Shown: positions 8,351 through 17,910, numbered from the stretch's first letter. The stretch is DNA of 64,000 bases from CAZICM01 sp964537685 (GCA_964537685.1 CAZICM010000031.1:1-64000), one strand, 5' to 3'. Translations and numbers: made by a program. The notes: generated from the letters alone by a model not told the origin.

Positions 8351-9220
8351 CTAGGTTTTCGTCGCGGCCAAGTTGATGGCAATTTGGCTTTCAATCAGCC
8401 CTAAAATCCGCTCAAAGCCCTCTTCGCTCAACGAAATGCGCTTGCACATATTCGTCCGCGTGCGCTCGCATAAATTTTCCCGGGCGCCCTGAATCCACCG
8501 CGCCGCCGTAGCCCGGTGAACTCCATATAGCGCTCCAATGCGATCGATGCTCATACCTTCGAGAAAATGATAGCGGAGCAAATTGCGCTCCCGGCTCGTC
8601 AGCGATGCCAGCGCCTCTTTAAAAGCATCCTGAAGCTCTTTCTTATAGGTCTGCTGCAGATAGCTCATCTCAGGATCTTCATCCTGCGAAGGCAAAAGCG
8701 AAGCCCCGGCATCTTCGAGGTCTTGCTGTTTGGAACTTTGAATCTTGTGTTTATTGGCATCGCGCACCGCGCACACATACAGCCATGCGGATAGATCGCC
8801 CCGGCCCGAATACCCTTGGCGGGCTTGAGCCGGATTCTGCATCTCAATCAGTCTATGCCGGAGATCTTGCAGGATATCTTTGATGGTGGGGCCGGGCAAA
8901 TTTAGTCTTGCCAGCGCCTTTTCAATAGGCGGGAATATCGTGGTTTCAACAATCTGAATCGCCGCGTCGGCGCCTGCTCCATAAGCGCATGCCAGCCATA
9001 AATCGCCGGCTTTTAGCTCATGCAAGTGGGGTGCGGCGCTCAGCGGAAGGGTATGCGCGAGGAAGCTGATAAAGATATCAGGATCCATAAGAACATCGGG
9101 CCATGCAGCGATACCTTCGTCCAAAAGCCGCAAGAGCGAGGCATTGAGCCGGGATAGAGACGCAAACGTTCCGAACTTATCGGGGCCCACTTGAGCGAGG
9201 AATACCGAGGCGAGGTTCAT
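8351..9220 (-). CDS. RNA polymerase sigma factor, resembling myxobacterial Sig-70_gmx1 family
   Basis: 289 residues. The sigma-2-like part (about 90-165) includes GRGDLSAWLYVCAVRDANKH. The sigma-4 helix-turn-helix (about 215-255) reads LTSRERNLLRYHFLEGMSID, then RIGALYGVHRATAARWI and an Arg-rich tail. An N-terminal extension of about 85 residues and the overall length fit the family described as sigma-70 factor, Myxococcales family 1, rather than a minimal ECF sigma. It would direct polymerase to a private promoter set. Its ATG overlaps the stop of the upstream kinase gene by 4 bases (ATGA), so the kinase/zinc-finger protein and the sigma factor are translated together and probably act together. 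It converges on the reb genes, which are candidate targets by proximity only. Confidence 0.82.
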   Translation of the reverse strand: MNLASVFLAQVGPDKFGTFASLSRLNASLLRLLDEGIAAWPDVLMDPDIFISFLAHTLPLSAAPHLHELKAGDLWLACAYGAGADAAIQIVETTIFPPIEKALARLNLPGPTIKDILQDLRHRLIEMQNPAQARQGYSGRGDLSAWLYVCAVRDANKHKIQSSKQQDLEDAGASLLPSQDEDPEMSYLQQTYKKELQDAFKEALASLTSRERNLLRYHFLEGMSIDRIGALYGVHRATAARWIQGARENLCERTRTNMCKRISLSEEGFERILGLIESQIAINLAATKT

Positions 9221-11928
9221 TTCCGGCCTCCAAATTCATCGTCTGTCTTGGTTTGAGGCTTGTCTTCGAGAGCCCGCAAGGTATCTTTGCATATCTTTTT
9301 ATTGCAGGTGCCCAATGCTTCCTTGGCCCGGCTCCGGACGCGCTCCCCCAGGTCCTTGGGGACCTCGCTTTGAATAGCGATGGCATAGGCTTGCTGAAAC
9401 ATATCGCAGGCTTCCTCTATCTTCGAAACACCTGCCAGGGCGGTGCCGAAGACAATGCGGGCGGATACCTTTGTGGGATGATAGAGGCCAAGGGCGGACT
9501 CTCCCGCTGCCATATATCGCTGAATAAAAGTCAACGCCTCTTCATAGCGTTTGGCGGTGACGAGCCCCTCGGCATAGCCAATGGACGCTTCGCCAAAAGC
9601 AGGGCCGCCCAGGGGCTCGGTGATATCGATTACCCGTTTGAGGATCGGTAAATACTCTTTTGAATTCGAAGGATCTTGCTCCAAGAGCACTTTGCCAAAA
9701 TTGGCTGAAATGGAGGCTACGGCCGGATGCTGCTCTCCCAAAAAGCTTTCAGCGATACGAAGGGCTCGCCCAAAGGCTTCTCGCGATTCTTGGGGCTGAT
9801 TGGCTAAATGGGCATTGATACCCAGTTCCATTAGCGCCGACGCTGTGTGGATGTTGTCGGGGCCAAAGGCTTGTTCGGCGCTGGCAACCGCATGTTTGGC
9901 AGCCTCTAAAGCCTCGGCCTTTTTTTGCTGGGCGCGGTAGAGAGCCGAACGGTGGGAATAGAGCCTTATGCGTTCCGTTTGGCCATCGATCCGTTTTAGA
10001 TAGGCTTCCGCATGATTCAAGGCATCTTCCGCTTCATCGTAGCGCGCCTCCCTCCATATCGCGTGAAAAGCCAGCTCCTGCCAAATTCTAAGGGCGGCCC
10101 GTTCATGATTCCCCGATTCCGCGGCAAAGAGCGCTTGTTTTAAGATGTGGGTCATGGCTTTGGGGCTATTGGGGCGCCTGTGGGTCATCGCTAGAATATG
10201 CCCGGCTTCCGCCTGAATCGGCGCATAATCCAAGGCGAGGGCTTCCTTCCATATCGCTTCGGTTTCCGCGAGGTTTTCTTGTTGCCTTCCAAGGCCGAGC
10301 AGCGCCTCTGAGCGCGCCAGCCGTGCCCGGAGCGCTTCGACCTGTTTGGCCATATCTTGGTTTTTTGGAGGCAGCATATCATTCCGAAGCACGTTCACCG
10401 ACTCGCATAATGCGGGATCGCTTAATTTGGAAGGCGCCTCGGCTGCTTTGCTCACGGTTTCGCCTTGAACTTCGGCAAGGGCTTGCTCAAGCGCCTTGAA
10501 TTGAAGCAATTGGATTTCTAGGCATGCGTTCCGGCGCTCCAGGACTTCTTCGGAGTGCTCGCCGTAGATCCGGGTTTCAACACAAGCTTTGCGGTGGGCC
10601 GAAACCCAGCGCTCGGCATAGCGATCCATCGAGCTTTCAACGCTCTTCCAAGCAGCTTGGGCATAGGGAAGTCCAGAAGTCAGAAGCACCGCCCGAATGG
10701 TATTTTTATGGGCTTCATCCCATATCCCTTCCAATTTCAGGGCCGAGCCCTGGCATAGCGGCGGAGGCGCTTCCTTGGGTTTTAGCGTATAGGCCGCGGA
10801 GACAATGCCTATGGATAAAATGAATGCTGGAATGGCAAAAGAAAGCAAGGTCCTTGGGCGAAGAGGGGCTTGAAGGGCGTATATCAGGGCGTCCATATCG
10901 GCAAATCGCAGGGCGGGATCGGGCGATAATCCTTTCAGCAGAGCGTTTCGCACGCGAGCCGGCACTTTGGAGCCTTTGGGTGCGGGGCGCACTTTTCCCG
11001 CTTGGACAACCTTGGCCAGATCGCTAAGCGATTTAAGCTCGAAAGGATATTCGCCATATAAAGCTTCGTAGAGCGATACACAATAGGAGAATTGATCGCA
11101 TTTTGCATCCGACGGCTTACCCGCGAAACGTTCGGGGGCGATATAGAGGGGAGTTCCTTCCAGGCGGGTTTGAGGGGCGGCGCTGCTTTCGGGTTCGGCG
11201 GGCTCCGATAGAGATTCGCTTTGTTTCTCTTTGGAATCCAAACGCCGTTCGAAAACGGGGCGGGCCAGGCCAAAATCGCTTACGCGCACGCGCCCATCTT
11301 TACCGATCAGCACATTATCCGGCTTAAAATCCCTATGAACCAAACCCGCGGCATGAGCGGCCGCCAAGCCTTTTGCCGCTTCAAGATAGGCTTCTAGTAT
11401 TTGTTCCGGCGCAGGGCGCTCTGATTTCAGCCAGACCCGCAGCGTACGGCCGTCGATATACTCCATGGCCATATACGTTTGACCCAAGGCCATACCTATA
11501 TCGTGCACGATAACCACATTGGGATGGCTGAGTTTCGCAAGAGATTGCGCTTCCCGCAGCAGGAGAGGGTCGGCGTTCTGGTTTTTTTCGCGCAATAGCT
11601 TCAGCGCTACTTTTCTATCGAGCTGGCGATCATAGGCGGCATATACACGGCCCATGCCGCCCATACCGATCATTTCCAAAATCCAATAGCGATTGGCAAT
11701 AAGCGTGCCGGTTTGCAGCGCGGAAAACGAGGGGCTAGGCGCGCCCATCGGGACCGTCGGACCGTGAACCGAGGCATTGGAGGAAGCCGGTAGGCCATTG
11801 GCCAAATCCTTAAGGAGAGTTCGGCAATCCGCACATTTGTCGATGTGGGCTTCCATGGCGGCGGCCTCGTCCGGAGAAAGCGCTCTATCGAAGAAACGCA
11901 GGATTTGGCTTTCTGCGAGGCAGCTCAT
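9217..11928 (-). CDS. Ser/Thr protein kinase with N-terminal anti-sigma zinc finger, membrane helix and TPR repeats
   Basis: About 903 residues. Residues 1-45 hold an anti-sigma-type zinc finger with the H-x3-C-x2-C motif (HIDKCADC). Residues about 80-345 form a Hanks-type kinase: glycine loop GMGGMGRV, VALKLL lysine, catalytic loop HRDFKPDN, SDFGLAR and YIAPERF, all intact. One membrane helix follows (LLSFAIPAFILSIGIVSAAY, about 355-375), then about 500 residues of alpha-helical TPR-like repeats on the far side of the membrane. ATG 11928 is chosen over the TTG at 11943 because AGAGAG lies 5 bases before it. The 3' overlap with the sigma gene and the zinc finger suggest that the kinase holds or releases that sigma factor. 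That is an inference from domain order, not shown by sequence. Confidence 0.9.
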   Translation of the reverse strand: MSCLAESQILRFFDRALSPDEAAAMEAHIDKCADCRTLLKDLANGLPASSNASVHGPTVPMGAPSPSFSALQTGTLIANRYWILEMIGMGGMGRVYAAYDRQLDRKVALKLLREKNQNADPLLLREAQSLAKLSHPNVVIVHDIGMALGQTYMAMEYIDGRTLRVWLKSERPAPEQILEAYLEAAKGLAAAHAAGLVHRDFKPDNVLIGKDGRVRVSDFGLARPVFERRLDSKEKQSESLSEPAEPESSAAPQTRLEGTPLYIAPERFAGKPSDAKCDQFSYCVSLYEALYGEYPFELKSLSDLAKVVQAGKVRPAPKGSKVPARVRNALLKGLSPDPALRFADMDALIYALQAPLRPRTLLSFAIPAFILSIGIVSAAYTLKPKEAPPPLCQGSALKLEGIWDEAHKNTIRAVLLTSGLPYAQAAWKSVESSMDRYAERWVSAHRKACVETRIYGEHSEEVLERRNACLEIQLLQFKALEQALAEVQGETVSKAAEAPSKLSDPALCESVNVLRNDMLPPKNQDMAKQVEALRARLARSEALLGLGRQQENLAETEAIWKEALALDYAPIQAEAGHILAMTHRRPNSPKAMTHILKQALFAAESGNHERAALRIWQELAFHAIWREARYDEAEDALNHAEAYLKRIDGQTERIRLYSHRSALYRAQQKKAEALEAAKHAVASAEQAFGPDNIHTASALMELGINAHLANQPQESREAFGRALRIAESFLGEQHPAVASISANFGKVLLEQDPSNSKEYLPILKRVIDITEPLGGPAFGEASIGYAEGLVTAKRYEEALTFIQRYMAAGESALGLYHPTKVSARIVFGTALAGVSKIEEACDMFQQAYAIAIQSEVPKDLGERVRSRAKEALGTCNKKICKDTLRALEDKPQTKTDDEFGGRK

Positions 11929-12159
11929 CGTATCTCTCTGCAAAAACGCGGCGGGTTCTTCACCACGCCGTCCCCCACTCGTTCACAGGATGACAGCATT
12001 TATAGAAGACTTATGGGCTGGAACAAAGTTTTTTGAGGGGTGATCAAAAAATCTGTGCGACATTGGGGGTGCTCGCAGCTCATGTCCATATGCATCAATC
12101 TTGGGCACAGGGTATTCCAAGTTTTAATATTGCTCACGGTGCATGAAAGGCGGCATATC

Positions 12160-12468
12160 ATGGCTAATCTGCAGCATGTCGAGCTTGCTTACCAGCGCGA
12201 CCTAATCGTTTGCGGCGTCCGGTCGATGAGAGATGCAGATCTACGGAATGCGGAGCTATCTGGAGTGGACTTAAGCGACGTGGACTTAAGCGGCGCCGAT
12301 CTGCGCGGGGCCTTGCTGGTGGATGTAAAGCTATGCGGAGCAGATCTAAGCCGTGCCAATCTATGCGGTGCTGTGCTGTGCAATGTGGATATGATTGGCG
12401 TGACACTGGTTGGGGCGGATGTGAGGGGGCTGCAATGGCAAAGCAATGCCCAGACGCGCGAGCGATAA
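12160..12468 (+). CDS. Pentapeptide-repeat protein
   Basis: About 102 residues. After a 25-residue N-terminus, A-(D/N)-L-x-x repeats run almost without a break: DADLR, NAELS, GVDLS, DVDLS, GADLR, then GALLV, DVKLC, GADLS, RANLC and GAVLC. This predicts a right-handed quadrilateral beta helix of about four coils. Short proteins of this type are of unknown role; longer ones (Qnr, MfpA) mimic DNA and protect gyrase. The ATG at 12160 is chosen because GAAAGG lies 9 bases upstream, while the upstream extension is not repeat-like. It stands alone, followed by a likely terminator at 12503. Several Cys occupy repeat positions (KLCGAD, NLCGAV, LCNVD), which is unusual. Confidence 0.8.
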   Translation: MANLQHVELAYQRDLIVCGVRSMRDADLRNAELSGVDLSDVDLSGADLRGALLVDVKLCGADLSRANLCGAVLCNVDMIGVTLVGADVRGLQWQSNAQTRER

Positions 12469-12502
12469 GAATATGACGAACATGGCTATGTGAAACGCAG
12501 CG

Positions 12503-12525
12503 ACCGGCCTGCGCTGGTTTTTTTT
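12503..12525 (+). terminator. Likely intrinsic terminator after the pentapeptide-repeat gene
   Basis: ACCGG, a six-base loop and CTGGT form a short stem with one G-T pair, followed at once by a run of eight T. It lies 35 bases after the stop of the 12160 gene. The stem is short, so the call rests mainly on the T run. Confidence 0.45.
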
Positions 12526-12563
12526 CTTGCGGACCCTGCTTAGAAGCGCTCTAGTGACCGGCT

Positions 12564-13103
12564 ATGAAGCATAGCGTTCTGCAACAGGTTCTGCTGTTTG
12601 GATGTTCAATCGCCGCGACGGGCTGCTGGGGATGGATGAGGGCCGATTTGGGAGCGGTAAGCTCGACAACCTTGCGCGAGGGAAGGCAGGGCGGGGCCAT
12701 TTCGGCGGATATTGGGGGAGGCGATAAACATGATCCTGTTGGGCTGGATATTGGGTTCCGCGCCAAAGTGACCGGATCGACCGGGGATGGTGCGCTATTT
12801 GTGGGAGCGATGATGTTGCACGCGCCCGAGCCGGTGGGCGTTTATGCCCTGGCCGGGACCAATCTAATTCAGCTTGGGGGCGCGGATGGAGATTTTTCAT
12901 TTGGTATGTTCTCACCCAGCGCCGAAATAGGGATCTTGCTTGGTCCCGATCCTCAGATAGAGAATGGAAGGTTTTCCGATCCAACGGCCAGCCGCTTTTT
13001 ACTTGGGGCAGGCGTGCAATACGATCTGCGTTTTACCGACCAGCCCCATGAAGGTTTCTTTTTGGTAAAGCTGGGCTTTGCCAAGGTGACAAAGAGCAAT
13101 TAA
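12564..13103 (+). CDS. Probable outer-membrane lipoprotein of unknown function
   Basis: 179 residues. The N-terminus is a lipoprotein signal: Lys-containing n-region, hydrophobic core and a lipobox ending ATGC at Cys21. The mature part is glycine-rich with alternating hydrophobic residues (GALFVGAMML, FSFGMFSPSAEIGILLG, RFLLGAGVQYDLRF), typical of a small beta barrel or beta sandwich. It closes with a KLGFAKV strand. No family is recognised. No clear Shine-Dalgarno was found, but the ATG marks a perfect signal peptide. It is followed by the multiheme lipoprotein gene on the same strand, 110 bases away, so co-transcription is possible but not certain. Confidence 0.6.
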   Translation: MKHSVLQQVLLFGCSIAATGCWGWMRADLGAVSSTTLREGRQGGAISADIGGGDKHDPVGLDIGFRAKVTGSTGDGALFVGAMMLHAPEPVGVYALAGTNLIQLGGADGDFSFGMFSPSAEIGILLGPDPQIENGRFSDPTASRFLLGAGVQYDLRFTDQPHEGFFLVKLGFAKVTKSN

Positions 13104-13213
13104 AAAAATGACGTTTCGTTCGCTGCCAGCTCACCCATTGCCCACCCTGATTTAGCCTCGCCATACGCATTGAACTCTGCTTTGATGCCCGTTCAAGAAA
13201 AGGAGCATCAAGT

Positions 13214-14905
13214 ATGCATATTTCAATGCACGGGACATCGGCGAGGCTCATCATCCTCTTCACATCGGCGCTTTGGGCTTGTTCAAGCTCATCATCCGAC
13301 AGCGCATCGAGCGGCGAGGCTCCTGTTCAATTACCGCCTCCGCAAGCGCCAATCCTTCCCACCATCGGCACAAAAACCGATCGATTTGCAACCCACGATG
13401 CATGTGCTCAATGCCACTTCGCCGGTCCTGAAACAACCCTGATGCACAATGCCGCGGGAGAGGATATTTCTCCGGTCTTCACATGGCAGAGCTCCATGAT
13501 GGCTTTTGCCGCGCGCGACCCTTATTATCTAGCTATTTTTGGCGAAGAACTCCTTAAACACAGCACCCAAACCGATTTCGTGGAAACGGTCTGCACCCGA
13601 TGCCATGCGCCCGCGGGCTCGGTCGAACACGAGCAGACCGGCGGCCATCTCAGCTATGCCTCTCTCTTATCGGGTGATACCCCCGAGGCTCATCTCGGGC
13701 GCGATGGCGTAACCTGTTCCCTCTGTCATCAAATTCAAGACATTGGACTCGGCGACTCCTCCAGCTTTACAGGTGGCTTTAGCATCGGCTGGGATCGAAA
13801 AATCTTCGGTCCCCATGCCGGCCCCAAGACCGACCCGATGCAGTTTATGGTCAACTACACCCCCACCGAGGCAAGCCATATCACCCAGAGCGAACTCTGC
13901 GCCACCTGTCATACCGTCATCACACCTATCGTCAAAAACGGCCAAAAAGTCGGCGACTTTTTAGAGCAGGCCCCCTATCTTGAATGGCAGAATTCATCTT
14001 TTTCGCCCAACAGTCCCTGTGGCACATGCCACTTGCCCACCAAAGACGCGGCGATGATGGATCTATCCACACCCATTTCCAAATGGCCGGCCAATCTAGG
14101 CGCCCGCAAGCCTTTTGGCCAGCATCGCTTTAGCGGGGGCAATGCTTATATGCTTGGACTTCTAGCCGACAATGTCGCGTGGACAGGTTCAAAAGTATCC
14201 AAGGAAGAACTGCTTCAAGCCTCGATCTTCGCCGAGGCGCATTTGCGGGAAGGCCCTCGCGTATTCATTCAATCGAGCACAATGGAAGGCGATTCCCTTG
14301 TGGTCTCGGTTCGGGTGGAAAACCACGCCGGACACAAACTACCCACCGCATATCCGGGCCGCAGGGTATGGTTGCATCTGAAGGCCGAGACAGCATCAGG
14401 AGAGATTGTCTTTGAATCTGGGCGTTATGACGAAGGCGGCTCGCTTATCGATCGAACGGGCAAGAGACTGGACTCTCTATCCTCGGTCATGCCCCATTAC
14501 GACGAAATACAAGCAGAAAACCAAGTTCAAGTCTATGAAGCCGTTGCAGGCGATGCATCTGGCAAGCCCACGCATTTGCCTTTATCGGCGGCGGAGTATC
14601 TGAAGGACAACCGTTTATTGCCCATTGGTTTTTCCGATGAAAATGCATGGTATGCCTGGATTAGCCCTGTTGGCGTAGGCGATGACAGCTCCTTTCAAGC
14701 GGGCGCCGATATCGTAACCTATAGGTTGCCTCAGCCTGCCCAGATTAAGAAGCTATCGGTGGAAGTTCTCTATCAAACGGTGCGCCCCGTGGAACTCGAG
14801 GCGATTGCAAAAGTTCCTCATCCCGCGGCCGTGGCTTTTTCAGCGATGGCCAAGGCCCGAAAGCCCGTGCCTATTGTGATCGCCCAGGCCGAAAGCCAAT
14901 TATAA
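13214..14905 (+). CDS. Pentaheme c-type cytochrome lipoprotein
   Basis: 563 residues with a lipoprotein signal (ALWAC, Cys23), a Ser-rich linker and five CXXCH heme-attachment motifs in the N-terminal half: CAQCH at 64, CTRCH at 127, CSLCH at 168, CATCH at 229 and CGTCH at 269. Additional His residues (HLSYAS, HAGPK, HITQS) could be distal ligands. The C-terminal half has no heme motif and looks beta-rich, with VENHAGHKLPTAYPGRRVWL resembling domains found after heme regions in other multiheme proteins. It is likely an electron carrier anchored in the outer or inner membrane, made by the periplasmic cytochrome c maturation system. AAGGAG lies 8 bases before the ATG. No partner redox gene is next to it. 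Confidence 0.85.
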   Translation: MHISMHGTSARLIILFTSALWACSSSSSDSASSGEAPVQLPPPQAPILPTIGTKTDRFATHDACAQCHFAGPETTLMHNAAGEDISPVFTWQSSMMAFAARDPYYLAIFGEELLKHSTQTDFVETVCTRCHAPAGSVEHEQTGGHLSYASLLSGDTPEAHLGRDGVTCSLCHQIQDIGLGDSSSFTGGFSIGWDRKIFGPHAGPKTDPMQFMVNYTPTEASHITQSELCATCHTVITPIVKNGQKVGDFLEQAPYLEWQNSSFSPNSPCGTCHLPTKDAAMMDLSTPISKWPANLGARKPFGQHRFSGGNAYMLGLLADNVAWTGSKVSKEELLQASIFAEAHLREGPRVFIQSSTMEGDSLVVSVRVENHAGHKLPTAYPGRRVWLHLKAETASGEIVFESGRYDEGGSLIDRTGKRLDSLSSVMPHYDEIQAENQVQVYEAVAGDASGKPTHLPLSAAEYLKDNRLLPIGFSDENAWYAWISPVGVGDDSSFQAGADIVTYRLPQPAQIKKLSVEVLYQTVRPVELEAIAKVPHPAAVAFSAMAKARKPVPIVIAQAESQL

Positions 14906-14914
14906 AACATGCGC

Positions 14915-15370
14915 CTAGATCTTTAATGAATCTTCCAAAGCCAAACATCTATCCACGATCCGCGTAAGATCCATCCCAGGATAACGCGCCCTATCTTCGT
15001 CCCGCACCCCGGCGCCTGTATACAGCGGCTTTTCCGGCGCATAATAAAATAAATCCCGGTGGTGAAGCTCGATATCCGCGCCTTCCCAGTTGGTCTTTAA
15101 GCGGCTCACATAGAGCCCGCCCTGGCCGATGCCTCCATCCTCGATATGCAGGGACCGGAAGGTACATTCATCGGCCTTTAGCTCCAGGCTTGCTGCATCC
15201 TTGCGCACGCCCGTGAACAGAATAAAAAACTCATAGTAATAAATATTGTCAAAACTCGCGCCAAACAAAAGCTTCTTCTTTTTATGAAAAAGCACGTCGT
15301 AATACATAAAATGATTGCGCCCTTCATAACAGATATGATTGATGCGGGCGCGCTTTTCGCTGAAGTTCAT
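14915..15370 (-). CDS. Conserved-looking small protein coupled to the histidine kinase
   Basis: 151 residues, rich in Tyr and Phe (YYYEFFILFTG), with alternating strand-like segments and no signal peptide. I recognise no family. Its ATG overlaps the stop of the upstream histidine kinase by 4 bases, so the two are translationally coupled and it probably serves the same pathway. It has no receiver-domain signature (no acidic pocket or conserved Lys/Thr pattern), so it is not the cognate response regulator. Confidence 0.55.
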   Translation of the reverse strand: MNFSEKRARINHICYEGRNHFMYYDVLFHKKKKLLFGASFDNIYYYEFFILFTGVRKDAASLELKADECTFRSLHIEDGGIGQGGLYVSRLKTNWEGADIELHHRDLFYYAPEKPLYTGAGVRDEDRARYPGMDLTRIVDRCLALEDSLKI

Positions 15371-16731
15371 CGAGCCTTGCCCTCTCCGGAAGGCTTTGGG
15401 TTTGGCTTCTGATTGGGCAATGTAATGGTCAGCGCCGTACCCTTGCCCAATTCGCTCTTCAGCCCAATCGAACCTCCCAGCATTCTGCAGTATTCAGCGC
15501 ATAGCGACAACCCAAGCCCCGTGCCCCCAAAATCCCGCTCGGTTGAACGCTCGGCCTGGGAAAACCTCGAAAATAACTTCGCTTGCCCTTCCGGCGATAT
15601 CCCAACCCCCGTATCCTCCACCGTAATCTCAAAGCGGGCCGGCTCCGCGATGCGCCGCGCATCAATCGTAATCGTCCCGTTCTTTGTGAACTTTGTCGCA
15701 TTGCCAATTAGATTGATCAAGATTTGTCTTACTTTGAGCCTATCCGTATATACGCGGTCCACCGGGTCTTCCGAAGGCGCAATCAGCAGCGAATTGCCGC
15801 CAATCTTGACAAGCGGCTCCAGTGTCGAGGCAATTTGCCGAAGCTCGCTATCCAAATCGACATCCTCGATATGAATATCCATCTTGCCCGCTTCGATTTT
15901 CGATAGGCTGAGCAGGTTGTTGAGCAGCTCCAATAAATGATTTCCCGCACCCCAAATCTTATTAAAATCATTGATTTTTTGAGGATCGATTTCATCCTCC
16001 CGGAGCATCTCGGTATAGCCAAGAATCGCGCTCAATGGCGTTCTCAGCTCATGGCTCATGCTGGCCAGAAACTCACTCTTCGCTCTGCTCATCTCCAGCG
16101 CCAGGGCCTCGGCCTTTTCGCGCTCTTTTACTTCCCTCGCTAAAAGACGCTTTTCTTCCCGGAGCTGCGTCTCGGCCCGCCGGTTGGCCAGCATCAGCAG
16201 CGTGACATCGACAATGTAGGCAATAAATACCGTGACGATAACCACAATGCGAATCACTGTGGGCAGCGGATCGCCGTTCCGCGTTGCAACATCGCTGGTC
16301 ACGATTTCAACCACGGCAAAGGCCGCAATGGGAAGAAAAGCGCCCGCGATAAGAAGAAACACGTTCTCCAGGCCAAAGACCGTAAACCAAAACATCATGA
16401 TGATAAGCCCGAAGTAGTGAATCTGCGCTTCGGGCGGAAATTGCAGGGCATTGAAGGTGATCAGCGCGCATCCCATGGTCAGCCACCCAAGCCTGGATAA
16501 AACCGGGCCAATGACTTGGGTAATCAGAGGCGCTAGAACGCTGAGCAAGCAATAGCCCGCCACCAAAGCCGCCACGATCGGCCTTCCTGCCGCAAAATAG
16601 AGAGCAGCAAAAGGCGAGCTGCTTATGCCTCCCAACACCGAGATCTTGTGAAAGAGCAGGATACGCTTGTGGGGCATGTCCTCCCGAATGGGAACCCCTC
16701 GCATCACATAGCTTGTAAAGACGTGTTTCAA
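15367..16731 (-). CDS. Membrane sensor histidine kinase
   Basis: 454 residues. The N-terminal 185 residues contain about six membrane helices. A short coiled linker (roughly 187-220, RRAETQLREEKRLLAREVK) is followed by the dimerisation box MSHELRTPLSAILGYTEML with the phospho-accepting His. The HATPase domain has the N box NLIGNATKFT, G1 DTGVGI, F box FSRFSQAE and G2 GGTGLGLSL, all intact. The short loops between membrane helices suggest sensing within or at the membrane. The TTG start at 16731 is supported by AAAAGGGG about 6 bases upstream. Its response regulator is not in the window. It overlaps the 14915 gene by 4 bases. Confidence 0.92.
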   Translation of the reverse strand: MKHVFTSYVMRGVPIREDMPHKRILLFHKISVLGGISSSPFAALYFAAGRPIVAALVAGYCLLSVLAPLITQVIGPVLSRLGWLTMGCALITFNALQFPPEAQIHYFGLIIMMFWFTVFGLENVFLLIAGAFLPIAAFAVVEIVTSDVATRNGDPLPTVIRIVVIVTVFIAYIVDVTLLMLANRRAETQLREEKRLLAREVKEREKAEALALEMSRAKSEFLASMSHELRTPLSAILGYTEMLREDEIDPQKINDFNKIWGAGNHLLELLNNLLSLSKIEAGKMDIHIEDVDLDSELRQIASTLEPLVKIGGNSLLIAPSEDPVDRVYTDRLKVRQILINLIGNATKFTKNGTITIDARRIAEPARFEITVEDTGVGISPEGQAKLFSRFSQAERSTERDFGGTGLGLSLCAEYCRMLGGSIGLKSELGKGTALTITLPNQKPNPKPSGEGKAR

Positions 16732-16749
16732 CGTGACCCCTTTTCGATC

Positions 16750-17910
16750 CTACCGGGGCCCAGGCATCAACAGCGGAGGCGGCGCCGCGCCCGGAGGCAA
16801 TGCCGGACCTGGCACCAAGGGCAACATCTCCCTCAATTGCCCATATAAAACATCTTCCACAAGCTCCCGCGCTTGTCTCCCTGCTTCAATATCCCCCAGG
16901 TCTTGCGCGAATTCATCGTGCTTCACCGATAATTCCAAGACCCTCACCACACTCGGATTGTTTCTCAGCGCCGCCGCCCAGCATAGTCCCAATACGGCCG
17001 CTCTCGCCCTCTTGTCCAGCGCATGCTTCTTCACCAGCACCGCCGTCTCTCCCTTGGATGCCAAGGCCATCGCCTCTTTTCGCTCGGGCAGGGGCAACAA
17101 TATCCTCGCCACCATCTTGCCCACACATTCCAAATCCGTTGTCTCTCCCGCGAGCACATAACGCAAGCCCTCGCTCGCCGCCGCTCCAAAGGCTTTTAAG
17201 CCATCCAGCCATTTGCGCGCCTCTCCATGCGCCGCCGTCAGCTCCTCCGCGGGCAATCCTGTCCGCTTGCCCAAACTCAGCACCGCCTGCTCCGCCTTCG
17301 CTTCGCTCCCGTCCAGCATCGCCCCCAAAAATCCGCCCCGAAGTATCGCCTTCGCCATCTTTGCATCCAATTCTTCAGGGAGCATCAACTCATCCACTTT
17401 TAATATCGCCTCCTTGAGCCATGCGTTGAGCAGTTCTGTGTCTTCCAAACCCAAACATGTCCCAACACAAGAACGGTATAAACGAGCCTCATCGCTCATC
17501 TTGCTCCCGCCCGCGCCTAAAATGGTCCCCAGCGATCTCAGTGCAAAAGCCCCCAAACTCTTCACCCTCAGCACCTCTTTTTCGCTGGGCTTGCTGGTAA
17601 AGAGCGAACGCATGCCCCGCGCTCCATGAAGAAGCGACAGACCCTCTTCAAGAATATCCCCCATCGGCAGCCAGCGGGGCGTGCATACCGGCGTCATTGC
17701 CGTGGACAAGCGAATCAACCAAGCATCCCCTTGACCCATCGTTTCGGGTGGGGCTCCCTTGGCCACGGCGGTCAAGGCCGGGGCTCGCCTTTTTGCGACC
17801 GATAACAAGATATCCCGATCGAGCGAAAGCGATGAAGCGATGCTGAACACGGCATCGTCGCACAGCGTTAACAGTGTAAAGACCAGGCTGGGAAGGGGAG
17901 GCACGCTCAT
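16750..17910 (-). CDS. Helical protein of unknown function
   Basis: 386 residues, almost entirely predicted alpha helix with Ala/Leu-rich segments and no signal peptide or clear membrane helix. The last 20 residues are Pro-rich (PGPALPPGAAPPPLLMPGPR). I recognise no family. Its stop is 18 bases before the histidine kinase start, so it may head a three-gene operon (this gene, kinase, 14915 gene). The frame is long, free of rare features, and opposed on the plus strand by several shadow frames that share its GC pattern. Confidence 0.6.
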   Translation of the reverse strand: MSVPPLPSLVFTLLTLCDDAVFSIASSLSLDRDILLSVAKRRAPALTAVAKGAPPETMGQGDAWLIRLSTAMTPVCTPRWLPMGDILEEGLSLLHGARGMRSLFTSKPSEKEVLRVKSLGAFALRSLGTILGAGGSKMSDEARLYRSCVGTCLGLEDTELLNAWLKEAILKVDELMLPEELDAKMAKAILRGGFLGAMLDGSEAKAEQAVLSLGKRTGLPAEELTAAHGEARKWLDGLKAFGAAASEGLRYVLAGETTDLECVGKMVARILLPLPERKEAMALASKGETAVLVKKHALDKRARAAVLGLCWAAALRNNPSVVRVLELSVKHDEFAQDLGDIEAGRQARELVEDVLYGQLREMLPLVPGPALPPGAAPPPLLMPGPR

